Assembly: GCA_037951105.1 (NCBI GenBank)
Contig: JBAMJV010007701.1
Span: forward strand, 1 to 64,000
DNA: 64,000 nt
Direction: 5' to 3'
DNA from: Echinarachnius parma
Lineage: Eukaryota > Echinodermata > Echinoidea > Clypeasteroida > Echinarachniidae
Part shown: in pieces, positions 34,697-45,331 of the stretch
Numbering within the stretch: position 1 is the first letter of the stretch
How the letters are laid out: each line of letters begins with the position of its first letter
Program-made: the position numbers and the translations under genes
The notes under the pieces: generated by a model
What the model was told of the DNA's origin: nothing
Database searches by the model: none
What the model saw: the letters and a program-made list of their open reading frames with translations, nothing else

Positions 34697-34991
34697 TCCC
34701 GAGAAGTCGAGAACGTGTCAATGCCAGCTTCAATTTCGTCTATTGTCGATCAATTTCACAAAAAGTCCATTTAATTAATTCCTCGTTCGTCACGCATTTT
34801 CGTAAATTACACTTCAAATTCGTCGGTCCACAGTTGATGAGCACATCTGTGACTGACGAATTCAAATTGCACTGGACGATAATGTGTGACAAATTACTAA
34901 ATTGAATGGACTTTTTTGTGAAATTGGTCGAAAATAGACAAAATTAAAGTTGGCATTGGCTGACATTGGCACATTCTCGGCTGCTCGGGAA
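34697..34991. mobile_element. Hairpin MITE with nested arms
   Basis: CCCGAGAAGTCGAGAACGTG at 34698 mirrors CACATTCTCGG...CTCGGG near 34990. The arms run through GTCAATGCCAGCTTC and CACAAAAAGTCCATTTAAT. A second inner pair around TTCAAATTCGTCGGTCCACAG completes an almost full palindrome of about 295 bp. Single copy in the window. Confidence 0.75.
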
Positions 34992-35097
34992 GAAAATAAG
35001 GTACACATTCATAAAGTTGAGTGACAACAGTGATAGACGGATATGAAAACCTATATAGAGCTTACTTATCGCAATTGCCGCCTATATTATTGTAATG

Positions 35098-35440
35098 CAG
35101 GGTGGCCCAAAAAATCGGAACGGGCACAAAATATAGTAAAACCTTTTTATGTCCATCGAATGGGGGTCTTTCGAATACAAAAACGATACCAAGAACAGTA
35201 TATTTGGTCGTGTTGTTTTGTTTTAGGACGCTATGAGTGACACCATGTCAGGTTCCCATTTTTTTCTTCAATTTTGTATCAATTCAGTGTCTCATAAATC
35301 GCTGCGCAGTTTATGCCCGTCATATCATCGATCAACGAGCAATACGCGTACCATTGATAGTGTGCATTTAGCTGTGTGCCAAAAGAATGGGCATTGGGAA
35401 GTGCAGCTGAGCTCTGTTACGGTTTGTTTGGGCCACCCTG
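35098..35440. mobile_element. Diverged mariner-type element related to M
   Basis: Starts CAGGGTGGCCCAAAAAATCGG and ends GGGCCACCCTG followed by TA. The left half matches the left arm of the 16812-17361 element (CCATCGAATGGGGGTCTTTC, ACACCATGTCAGGTTCC, TCAGTGTCTCATAAATCG), but the right arm is shortened, so it no longer folds fully. Confidence 0.8.
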
Positions 35441-36689
35441 TATAGCACTATGTTTGTAGCCTATATCTGTTTTCATCATTATAAATAATCGTGCTATGTT
35501 GTACCATACTGTAAGTGGTCTGCCACATTAAATCAAGTTCTTATTAATGTAAATCATGTCTTTACTAAAAAATAGCCGAGTTATATTCTTTTTAGTTTAG
35601 TTGTGTATTTGACTTTTGGGTATTTTATAGAATTGTGTAAGCCTATAAAAACACCATTATTATATATAAAATGATGCTTTTACATTTATATTCATCATGT
35701 ACATTGTATATAGTTAAGCTGTTATAATAAAGCGAATTTCTGGTGTTGTAAATACTACGTAACATTACGTATCACGTGTATTTAATACAATTATAGCCTT
35801 TTCTGTACTAAATATACGTATCATAATTTTCCATCAACAATAAGGTCCTACTCTGTACTAAGAGTATTTTATATTTTCTCATGGTCATTATACCAAATTG
35901 TTTGTTAAAGGAATTAAGTAACGATAGGAGACTTCTAAAAACTTATTTGGAACTTGTGGCAGCGGTCCTTACATACAGTCAAACCTGTATATAGCGACCA
36001 CTCAAGGGACCGGCGAAAAGTGGTCGCTATAGACAGGTGGTCGCATTAGACAAGTTGGCGGCCATTTTGAATGTCTGTGCCTGTATGCACATGGATAATG
36101 AATTTACATGTATACACGGACGTGTCCATAGTTTAATTTAGCATTGTTGCATGCAAAGTTGAAAGTTGAGTTGAAGTGATATATTGGCTTTAAATTTAAA
36201 TGATATTATTTATTTGTATTATCTTTTTAAGTTACATACGGAGATTGCTAGTGCAGCAGTGAACTGTAACATTGTTAGCTAACATTAACGTTAGACAACT
36301 AGAGACTCTGATCTTTGAGCAAACATAAGTATTGTTCTTGTTTGTTTGTCAAATAACTTGTATTAAATCGTATGACATTATTTATGTGTTACTTGCAACG
36401 CATCTTTCACTCTCTCGGAGAAAGACGTTTTTAATTCGCAATCATGTTTTTGAGACCGTTTATGTTTTTTTTTTCAAAGCTGGATTGTTTTATTTGTTGA
36501 TGGAAAAGACTCCACTGTTATGTATATAAGTACACTTACTATACAAACGCTTTGTTTTAATGTGATGTATTTTCATAATTTCTGTACATTTAATTTGATA
36601 CTCTCAAAATGGTATTTGAACGTTTTAATGTGTGTGATGTGCTTAAGGTCTAACATGGGTGAAATGACAAACTCAAATTAATTAATTTG
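35441..36689. other. AT-rich sequence with one short hairpin repeat
   Basis: At 35977-36055 there is a dispersed-repeat motif with CCTGTATATAGCGACCAC mirrored by GTGGTCGCTATAGACAGG. The rest shows nothing identifiable. Confidence 0.5.
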
Positions 36690-37229
36690 ACATTTATTGT
36701 ATGAATTTTCGAGGCCTGTGCGATCGAACTAAACGTATGAATGTTTTTGCTTCGCTGCGCGACAAAAATGCTAGTATTTTTTTGTCTACAACAAACTCAT
36801 TCATGTCCACAAGATGAAGCAAAATGAAAGGAAGACTGGGGAGATGGCGCGCTCTATTTTTCACACGGCTCTTCGAATAGTAGGGGAGTTGCTATACTAT
36901 TTAAAGATGTGCCACATATTACTATTAATAAATGATATCACGATGACGATGGGAGATTGCTCATTTTAGATGTGGTTATTGGAAATCAAAAATTCACTCG
37001 TACAAATGTGTATGGGCCAAATGTTGATGATCCGGTTCATTTCATTAATATTCTTCAACAATTTGCAAATTTTGATTGTGAATCTATAATTTGGTGTGGA
37101 GATTTTAATTGCGTGCTAGATATTAGATTAGACAAAAAGGGTGGTCGCTCCACAACCCATGGCCATTGTGTTAATTGTATTAAAGAAATAATAGATGAAT
37201 ATAACTTGATTGATATATGGAGATTTTAA
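36690..37229 (+). pseudogene. Tx1/L1-like LINE endonuclease fragment
   Basis: Plus-strand frames give MNFRGLCDRTKRMNVFASLR, KNASIFFLQQTHSCPQDE, RGVAILFKDVPHITIN and, continuously from 36957, LLILDVVIGNQKF ... TNVYGPNVDDPV ... IIWCGDFNCVLD ... YNLIDIWRF. This is the APE-type endonuclease of a Tx1/L1-group LINE. The GDFN motif is intact, whereas the QETH motif reads QQTH, so the catalytic glutamate is lost. A frameshift near 36870 and a stop near 36930 also break it. It is the part missing from the 30.3-34.1 kb copy, but lies downstream of it in the same orientation, so it is a separate copy or a rearranged piece. Confidence 0.8.
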
Positions 37230-37468
37230 AATGCGAATGTGTCTATGTTTATGAAACTAAGTATGTAAATTAATAAACAATAACAAAACATCACCAATAC
37301 AAACAAGGAAATACATAATAATATAATTTATTATTTGTTTAGATGTGTTAAAATCACTATATCATAATGATATTAAATATATCCACAAAATCACATATCA
37401 AGCTTATCCCTCATCATAAACAGAATTCAAATAGTCTCTCAATGATGGAAAAGTAGTTCTACACACTA
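37230..37468. other. AT-rich spacer, no feature
   Basis: Short unique stretch between the endonuclease fragment and the palindromic element. Confidence 0.5.
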
Positions 37469-38051
37469 AGAAAAAAAGGTACAACTTTGCACCTTTAAAG
37501 GTGCAAAGTGATGCAACACTGGCGGCTCTTTTAAAGGTACAACTTTGCACCCTCAACATAGGGTGCAATTTTGCACCCTTTCTTGAGGGTGCAATCTTGT
37601 ACCTTTGGGGTACAACTTTGCACCTTTAAAGGTGCAAAGTGATCACTGGCGGCTTCTTTTTAGGTACAACTTTGCACCTTTAAAGGTGCAAAGTCATGCA
37701 CTTGCGGCTCCTTGTTAGGTACAACTTTGCACTCTTAACGTAGGGTGCAAAGTTGCACCCTTTCCCGAGGGTGCAATCTTGTACCTTTGGGGTGCTTAAT
37801 TGCACCCTCGGGGAAGGGTGCTATTTTGCACCCTACGTTGAGGGTGCAAATTTGTACCTAAAAAGGAGCCGCCAGTGATCACTTTGCACCTTTAAAGGTG
37901 CAAAGTTGTACCCCAACGGTACAAGATTGCATCCTCAAGAAAGGGTGCAAAATTGCACCCTATGTTGAGGGTGCAAAGTTGTACCTTTAAAAGAGCCGCC
38001 AGTGTTGCATCACTTTGCACCTTTAAAGGTGCAAAGTTGTACCTTTTTTCT
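37469..38051. mobile_element. Hierarchical palindrome element (GGTGCAAAGTTG words)
   Basis: Ends AGAAAAAAGGTACAACTTTG and CAAAGTTGTACCTTTTTTCT are perfect inverted repeats with TA on each side, suggesting a Tc1/mariner-type target. Each arm is about 250-300 bp and is itself made of small palindromes: CTTTGCACCTTTAAAGGTGC, GGTGCAATTTTGCACC and others, alternating with a GATCACTGGCGGCT or AACACTGGCGGCTC spacer. The left arm holds one extra internal duplication of about 90 bp. A decayed extension of the same words continues to about 38170. No coding capacity. Confidence 0.9.
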
Positions 38052-39933
38052 TATAAAGGTGCAAAGCGGTGTCACACTGGCATCTCATTTTGCTCTTATG
38101 GGGTGCAATCTTGCCACTTGATAGGTACAAGTTTGCCCCTTTAAAGGTGCAAACTGCTGTTACACTGATGGTTCTGTAGTTTCTAAAATCTAAATCAAAC
38201 ATTGATCTAAAAAAAGAAAGAGGTAAGCTGATACTATTTACTTGTTTAAGTAGATTTTAATCAAGGCAAAACAAGATCGCGATGTACATTACAAGACACA
38301 CTTCTTTGTGCATACATGTATATACATACATCCACATAATTAACAAGAAATTTACTATGTTTGTGTGTCATCAATTAAAGTGATCCAGGTAAAGTGTCAG
38401 ACATTGCGGGAAAAATGACATTTGAGACTTCAATCCTATATCAATATCATTGTCAAATACAATTGAAAGATTTGTGAAAGTTTGAAAGAAAACGAACATT
38501 TGTTTACCTAGTGAAAAAACCGAATATTGAGTTAATATTTTATCATCGAATACTGATGGTCTGTTGTAGATTTGTTGCAGTAACAATCATCCGTTTGATT
38601 TTGACGATATCCGCAGCCGTGTATACATACAGACGGTACGGAATTCATGGAATTTGCGCACGCTCGGCCCAAAGTTCAGTGGGTCGGGAAAATTTCCCAC
38701 GCGTGCTGGCCCGGACGTGTTCAGCGACGACAATTGTACTTTTCTTATCAATACCGTAGCTAACGCTTTTGAAATAATAGATTTTCAATGATAATTATCT
38801 TCGTACTAAAGGGACATTTGAAAAATCTAACCCTATTTATTCTCTGGGGGTGTATTCTAAAAATGTAGCGGAGATAAAAAATTTATCTCCCTAAAATAAA
38901 ATCGCGCTAAAATGTTTAAAAATCGGTATTCTGAAAAAGATTTAAGGAGATTTTAACGCTTACGCCAGTGCGCGTTGAAAATTAAAGCCACGCCCCTTGC
39001 TGCTCCTTTGACCAATGAAAATATCGCTTACATCGATATTTTTAATCATTTGCATAATTATGATTTTAAGACCACGTGGGAATTACGCCGTGATTAAAAT
39101 GTATATTGCAAGTTTATGTATACTATTTGTTTGACGTAATCAAGATATAATAATCATAATGATAAAGTCGGAACATGTGAAAAAAAGATTCGTGTGGTCT
39201 CAAAGATTCATGTTGGAGTCGAGTTCGAGGCCGTTTTTGTCAAACTATTATTACATGTATTTAATGGAAGTGTTTTTTTTCTTCAAGTTGTCTTGTCATT
39301 GTTTTTGTGTGGTTGTGTTGTCAGATTCAATTCAATTCAATAATAAGGGTTTATTCAGATGACGTTCTTGCAGCCGAAGCTGAATTGCATGGTCATTTAC
39401 AAGGTAAAAAGCATCATTATGGTTAAAATACAGCAATGCACAGGTAAACATCAAATATAGATTACATATCAAAGAGTAAATAGAAATATACTAGATAAAT
39501 TCGTACGTATAATTAAAAAGCAACATAATTAAACATCAAAACAAATATACGACATGCATGCGAGTTACTGTTGTGAATAATAATCATTTAAAATGCGAAC
39601 AAAATAAGGAATAGAGCTATTCTTAAATCGGTTGGTTTTACAATTAAATTGAGTATATTTCTGAACATTTCGTAAATTAAAATTGACAATTCTTTGACTC
39701 GGCAGCCACGAGGAACAAAATTCATGTTTTTCTAAGTTAATGGCAAAATCAAAACAAAGTTTATTCCTACGTTCCTCCAATGTTAATAAATTGCACAATT
39801 CCAAAGCATGATTATATGATTCATAATAAAGTCCCAAAATAATTCTACATGCCCGTTTTTGTATTCGTTCAATATCATCTGTTTGTTTGATTGTTAAATT
39901 GGAATGAAAAAGTGGTGCACAATACTCTAATAA

Positions 39934-40473
39934 TAGCCGTATTCAGACGATGAAAGCCAAGTTCTTAAGAATTGCAATTCTTAAGAACTTCAAAATGTGT
40001 GTTCAAACGATGCCAATTCTCGAGAGTTGCAATTCTTAAGAATTAAAACCGGAAGTAGCATGCGCGCTTTCTCATTTGAGGTCACGCGCGCTCACTTGAC
40101 TTGTTTTCACACCGGAAGCATATCTCGGTCATGAGGTCAACCCAAACCACGAGTCTCGAATCTGATTGTGTTCAGACGGTAAAAAAAGTAGACTGCGCGC
40201 AGTCGCGCGCTTATCGCGCGCTCATTCTGCGCAAAATCTTACAAGTATCTTGTGGTTATCTTGTGGTTTGCAAACCACAAGATAACCACAAGATAACCAC
40301 GAGATTGCGCATTTTTTGCAGTGTGCGCAATCTCGTGGTTTGGAAACCACAAGATAACCACGAGTTTTGCGTGTTCAAACGAGCGCAAACCACAAGATAT
40401 TCTTAAGAATTGCAAACCACAAGATAACCACAAGATAACCACGAGATTTGCTTTTATCGTCTGAATGCGGCTA
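39934..40473. mobile_element. TIR element with TAGCCGYATTCAGACGAT ends
   Basis: TAGCCGTATTCAGACGAT at 39934 mirrors ATCGTCTGAATGCGGCTA ending at 40473. The interior is rich in short palindromic words: TTCTTAAGAATTGCAATTC near the left end and AACCACAAGATAACCACAAG many times on the right, including a perfect mirror around CTTGTGGTTTGCAAACCACAAG split over 40250-40300. Non-coding, inserted in the LINE. Confidence 0.85.
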
Positions 40474-40558
40474 TTGGTCTTATATATCCAATATAAACAA
40501 TAACGAGATCACTAATGGGTAAATTAAAACGTTTCATGGTTTGTAACATATATGGTCA

Positions 40559-40977
40559 GGGCATCTAACTTCGCGCGGCATACAACTTGGCGCAGTTAGT
40601 TTCGCGCAGCTAACTTGCCAGCTGCATACAGCTCCCCACCACACAAATGCGCGAAGTTTGATCCCTCTTTATTGTGCGCGTGCTTGAAAATGCCAAAAAA
40701 TGACAGTGCAAACAGCTACAATGGGCTTTTAAATGCGCGTACAAATGAATGGGAAAACTACTGCGCGAAGTTTGATGCCCCTTTTTTTGTCAATAAAAGT
40801 GCAAGGGTTTCAAAAACAGATCGAAATAAGTATTTAAAATTGAATGATCTTAAAACCAAAACATGTTTATTATATTACAGAATATTCTGAATAAACTGGT
40901 ATTAGAATCATTATACAAATCAGTATATTTCTTGTCGAAATGATGTGTTAAAAGTTAACTGCGCGAAGTTCGATGCC
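40559..40977. mobile_element. TIR element with GGGCATCKAACTTCGCGC ends
   Basis: GGGCATCTAACTTCGCGC at 40559 mirrors GCGCGAAGTTCGATGCCC ending at 40977. The word GCGCGAAGTTTGAT recurs internally near 40650 and 40762. About 420 bp, no transposase, inserted in the LINE's C-terminal coding region. Confidence 0.85.
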
Positions 40978-42156
40978 CCCATCATATAACTTTATATTGC
41001 ACTTCTTTATCATTTCCTTTACTTGAGTATCCCATTTTAAATCACATTGATTATAAATTCCAAGAACTTTAATTACATTTTCTTCATTTAAAAGTGTCCC
41101 ATTAATATACAACAATTGGCGAGTTTGAGTTTTCATAAAAGAGACCGTCATGACAATGCATTTAGTTGGGTTTAATTTCATGTTATTGAGTAAAGACCAA
41201 TTCTCTAATGACAATACTTCTGATTGCAATTTTGATATTCGTGTACAAGTCCGACTTTCTACAATAGTTAAATCATTAACCATTATTAAAAATAAAATAG
41301 GCCCCAACTTTGTACCTTGAGGAACTCCTACATTATTAATTTTTACATCAGAAATATGACCTTTATATCTTACTACTTGTTGGCGGCATTCTAAAAAATC
41401 AACTATTAATGAATTGACACATGGTCGTACACCCAATTTAACAAGTTTACAAATTAAAATATTATGATCGATCCGGTCAAACGCTTTAGAAAAATCAGTT
41501 AGAACTATAGTTGAAATTGTTTTTTGTTTATCTGCATTTTTATATAGATTATGTAACATCCCAATTAAATAATGGCAAGTTGAAAGGCCTCGACGATTCT
41601 CATACTGATTTTTATCAATCACATCACCAATATCCTCCCACAACCACTTAGCAATGAAAGTTTCTGCTATTTTAGCAAAATAAGAAGTTGGGCTATGGGT
41701 CGTAATTCAAGAAGAGTTGGTCGATATGATTTGGGTACTGGTATTATCTCGGCATACTTCCAAACTTGCGGAAAAACCCCTTGTTTAAATGCAAAATTAA
41801 GAATACAACATAATGGATAAGATAACTCATAAGCAAATTCACGTAAAATTCGAACAGGCAAGTCGCCTAAAATAGTTGATTTCTGCAAATTGAATTTACG
41901 TAACAAATCATACACGTCTTTCGGTTCTATTATTGGGCAATCAACAGGTGAAGGTAAATATGCTGATAACTTTGTTTTATCAAGTTTCGGGAGATCTGCT
42001 GCCACAGATAAAAACTTATTATTAATAAAATTAGCTGCTTCCTTAAATTGTTCAGGTTGATCAGCTGCAAGACCTGGTATGTCGATCGATCGATAATTTG
42101 TATTTTAACGAAAAATGATAACGAATTCATTTCCAATATGTTTATGGGGGGAACGG

Positions 42157-42196
42157 TAAGATTTGTAAGATTTGTAAGATTTGTAAGATTTGTATT
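42157..42196. repeat. 9 bp tandem repeat (GTAAGATTT)
   Basis: Four copies of GTAAGATTT in a row, then sequence unlike the LINE. It lies at or just beyond the LINE's 5' truncation point. Confidence 0.85.
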
Positions 42197-42678
42197 AACT
42201 CTATCGACCCCCTTCCGGGGTATGAGAGTTCAAACTTTTTTTTTGGTTTACAATATATGGTAGGTGTACTACACATCGGCACTGTTTTTAATATCGGCAC
42301 CCCGCGTAATATTTGTTTTTGCGCGTGTTGTAAAAAATCGCGCATGAGATGATGAGCGCTACCCTTAGAAACTGAACTGGGCGAAATTTTGAGGAGAAAT
42401 AATGCGTATACGTCCGCTACGAGTAATACAAGTAAATACGATAAATAATACCAACATCGCACAATAAATTTTGAGTTGCGTGCATTGTCAATGAGGGTTG
42501 AGGGGGTGACGGTATTAAAAACACTTCGAACTCGTGAAGCCAAAAAACAACGCGCGCGTTCGAAGGCGATATCTCGAAATATAATTAATATATCGCAAAT
42601 CTGATCATCGCATCGGAATCTGCACTATTTTTTCAATATGTGAGTACAATTTCAAGAAATTTGAATGATTTTTAAGTC

Positions 42679-43318
42679 TTAAAGGGACAGGTCCACTTTT
42701 ACAAAACGTCTGAACAGCTTTCAGTTGACGGATGGGGATCAATGTAACACGCAAAAAAAAAATCAGAGCGAACAGCCCTCTAATTTGGATTCTACGAATG
42801 AAAAACGAATGCGTCCCTCCATTTAAACTATATATCGGTCAATAAAGGAGTTCAACTGATTTAGCATAATATTACAACAATATAGTACTAATTCTCGTAA
42901 AGGTATTGTGAAGCCGACATTTGTTAACGTATGTCACGGAAAAAGATCTCAAAAAGAAAGAATATATAATTACATGTAGTCAGTTTAAGCGATGTTTGGG
43001 TATTTTGCTTGGTAAACGCTCACACATTAGTACTTATGCGCGAGTCACGTAGCTAGCGCGGGTCACGTAGGGGTCATGCAGACCGATCTGGCACTCCGTG
43101 AAATCTATGTACAAACTTACTCACCGGCCGAAAATACGTATGTACCTAATTAACCGACGTTCCTCAGTTTATTCAGTTTTAGGTCTATAACTCCACGAAA
43201 AAGAGATTTCAAGCCCTAATTTTTTCAGGCATGCTATTAAATGACATTTCCTTTCATATAAGACAATAACCTCGCAACTTTTGAATTTTGGCTTGCAAAA
43301 GTGGATCTCTCCCTTTAA
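42679..43318 (-). mobile_element. MITE family D, full copy inside element B
   Basis: TTAAAGGGACAGGTCCACTT at 42679 mirrors ...AAAGTGGATCTCTCCCTTTAA at 43318, 640 bp with TTAA at both edges. In reverse orientation its interior matches the segments near 49341-49935, 52376-52985 and 54470-55040 in the tandem array (for example TTCAAAAGTTGCGAGGTTAT and TTTACAAATGTCGGCTTCAC). Confidence 0.85.
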
Positions 43319-44230
43319 ACTGTCGGAAATGTTTTAGGGTGCCGATGCGGGGGTCACTTAATCATACAACAATTCAAAAACAAAACATGCAACAACAATG
43401 TAACATTAAACATATCTACAAATTCAGCCTTTCTGGGCAATTTACCCTTCTGCCACTGCGTGTTAATATTGGTGCTCTATTTCTCATATCATTAACAAGA
43501 CAATCCTCATCAGAATATGTTTTCAAGCTAAATATTAACATAATAACTCTAGCAAAAAATGCTATCTTCTTTAACTGGCAACGGTAATACTACTCATGAC
43601 CTTCGAATCTCTGACTTACTTGTGTCCAAAATAAGCGGGTTTAATCTCATGCGCGCGCAAAGTTTGCTAAAAGCGCGCGATATCTACACCCGTTATGTAA
43701 TCAATTAAACTAATTTGCTTTAATAATTATGTAATCAACTCAAATTATCACAATGGCGGCACATAGAGCGAACAACTTTACGGAGGATGAAACGCGCCGA
43801 TGATCATAGTGCAAGAAGCGACGAAGCGGAAACAAACGATAATCGGTAAGTTTAGCCCAACACTGACAAAGGCAACGAAAAGTACGGGCGGCCATGCACG
43901 TGTTGATGCTCGTGGAGGATACGTGCTCCAAGAAGCGCTGCCATAGCTTACTTTTCGATTCAAGTCAAGGAGATAAAACTGCTACTAAGTGATTTTAAAT
44001 TATGTTGTAAGTTTTATCTTAAAATTCTTTTCAGAATACCGATTTGCCTCATTTGCATAAAATATGCATATCTTCCATGGCAACTACAATAAATTTTAGC
44101 GCTGGCTACAAATTTGTAGTGGCGTAGATAAAAAAAAAATCGCACAGTTTCAGAATACCGATTTCCTAAACCAATTTTTAGTGACGTAGATACAATAAAT
44201 TTTAGCTTAAAATCGTTTTCAGAATACACC
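43319..44230. other. Remaining right part of element B, no gene
   Basis: No recognised protein. The last 230 bp carry subterminal copies of AGAATACCGATTT. A GTAAGT follows AACGATAATCG at 43845, but no open protein-like frame precedes it. Confidence 0.4.
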
Positions 44231-44702
44231 CTCTGTTACCATAAGCTAAACAACACGGCAGAAGAGAAACGAGGAAGCTCCAATTATTTTTCGTGGAGTT
44301 AAACACTTTACCTGGATCACTTTAATGGTAAATGGGCAGGGATAGCCTGCAACAATTGTTTTCTTCTACTTTAACATGAATTACTTTATGTCTTATGCAT
44401 GTTTGTGTGAAAATGAAAGTATTCCATAACTATTCATAATCAAGGAGGCAATCATTAAAGCACTTGTTAAAACAAGAATTGACAAATGTCTATTTATGTT
44501 AAAGAATTTATAATTTTGACTCGTTTTGACTTTTTAACGAAAATCTTGCATTCCAGAGTCATTTTTACTTGCTTGGAACGGTGTTTAACATTAAGTGGAC
44601 ATGTTTTATGGGGAAAATTCTCCTTTAATTCCATGGAAGAGTTAAATTCAAAAGGAATAGTGAAATCTCATAAGTATCACATTGGAAGTAATATTTATTT
44701 TA

Positions 44703-45274
44703 GGGTGGCCCATAAAACAGAAAATCAAAGACATTTTCGAATGATGAAAATGAACATGATTGATATCAATGAAAAGAACAACTTCTCCAGAGAAAATTAA
44801 ACTAAGATCATTAATTTTGGTTGAGTAGTTAGTCCTTGTTTTATGGGCCACTTTAGTGCATGATATTGAGATATTGAATCGTCCTTCCTGAGCTCCAAAA
44901 ACGAATGAACTGCACTCAGCTGACAAGCCCTAATTGCTGTTAAATGGTTTAATTGAAGCGTATACCTATTTATTTAGTATTAAACAGAAGAAACCTGGAA
45001 AGAAATTTTCTTTAGTTTCTTTTGTATACGCATCGATTCACCTGTTTTAAATTGTGCCAATAGCACTTATGGCTGGAGAACTGAATATGACTCGGTTTTG
45101 TAGCTTAAAATGGACAATTTTGCATCTTAATATTTTGCACTTTAAAGGGTAATACAATTTTTTTTAAAGGCTAAATCCCACTTCATTATTTTAGCATTGT
45201 TTTTGTGAAGCTCTTTATATCAATTATTTTTGTCATCATACAGAAAACACTTCCGTCATTTATGGGCCATCCTG
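44703..45274. mobile_element. Diverged mariner-type MITE with GGGTGGCCCATAAAA ends
   Basis: GGGTGGCCCATAAAACAG at 44703 is mirrored twice: by TTGTTTTATGGGCCACTTT at about 44836-44856 and by CATTTATGGGCCATCCTG at 45274. The inner pair makes a 150 bp hairpin; the outer pair may be the true end or a second related element. Non-coding. Confidence 0.55.
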
Positions 45275-45331
45275 TGTACATATGCAATCCCAAATTTCAC
45301 GATTTTCACAAAACATTTCTAGAGCAGTCAA

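Larger units (their letters stand above)
39565..42090 (-). pseudogene. CR1/L2-like LINE RT inside element B, itself interrupted twice
   Basis: Minus-strand frames, from the 42.09 kb end, read: ADQPEQFKEAANFINNKFLS, KFNLQKSTILGDLPVRILRE, KYAEIIPVPK, a frameshift near 41670, then NRRGLSTCHYLIGMLHNLY, VLTDFSKAFDRIDHNILICK (motif A), NNVGVPQGTKLGPILFLIMV (motif B), LNPTKCIVM and a tail PSQRIVNFNLRNVQKY ... IPYFVRILNDYYSQQ ending at 39565. The segment that should hold YADD is missing: NDLTIVES runs straight to SKLQSEVLSLENWS. It therefore lost its catalytic core by deletion. Elements at 39934-40473 and 40559-40977 lie in the C-terminal coding part. An inferred 3' untranslated part extends to about 39340. 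Confidence 0.85.
38848..44231. mobile_element. Element B with GGGTGTATTCT ends, carrying further insertions
   Basis: GGGTGTATTCTAAAAA on the left mirrors TTTTCAGAATACACCC on the right. TCTG or CTCTG borders both sides, matching the CTTCTCTTAC site in the uninterrupted copy 2. Internal words such as AAAATCGGTATTCTGAAAAAG (left) and CAGAATACCGATTT (right, twice) show subterminal inverted copies. The ends resemble PIF/Harbinger or related DNA transposons. No transposase gene is recognisable; the core has been filled by a LINE and three TIR elements. Confidence 0.75.
38375..44325 (+). mobile_element. MITE family A, copy 3, split by a 5.4 kb insertion
   Basis: Left part 38375-38847 and right part 44232-44325 align to the first and last parts of copy 2 (25536-26108), with TTAAAGTGATCCAGG and CCTGGATCACTTTAA at the outer ends. 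Everything between is the inserted element B with its own nested insertions. Confidence 0.9.
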
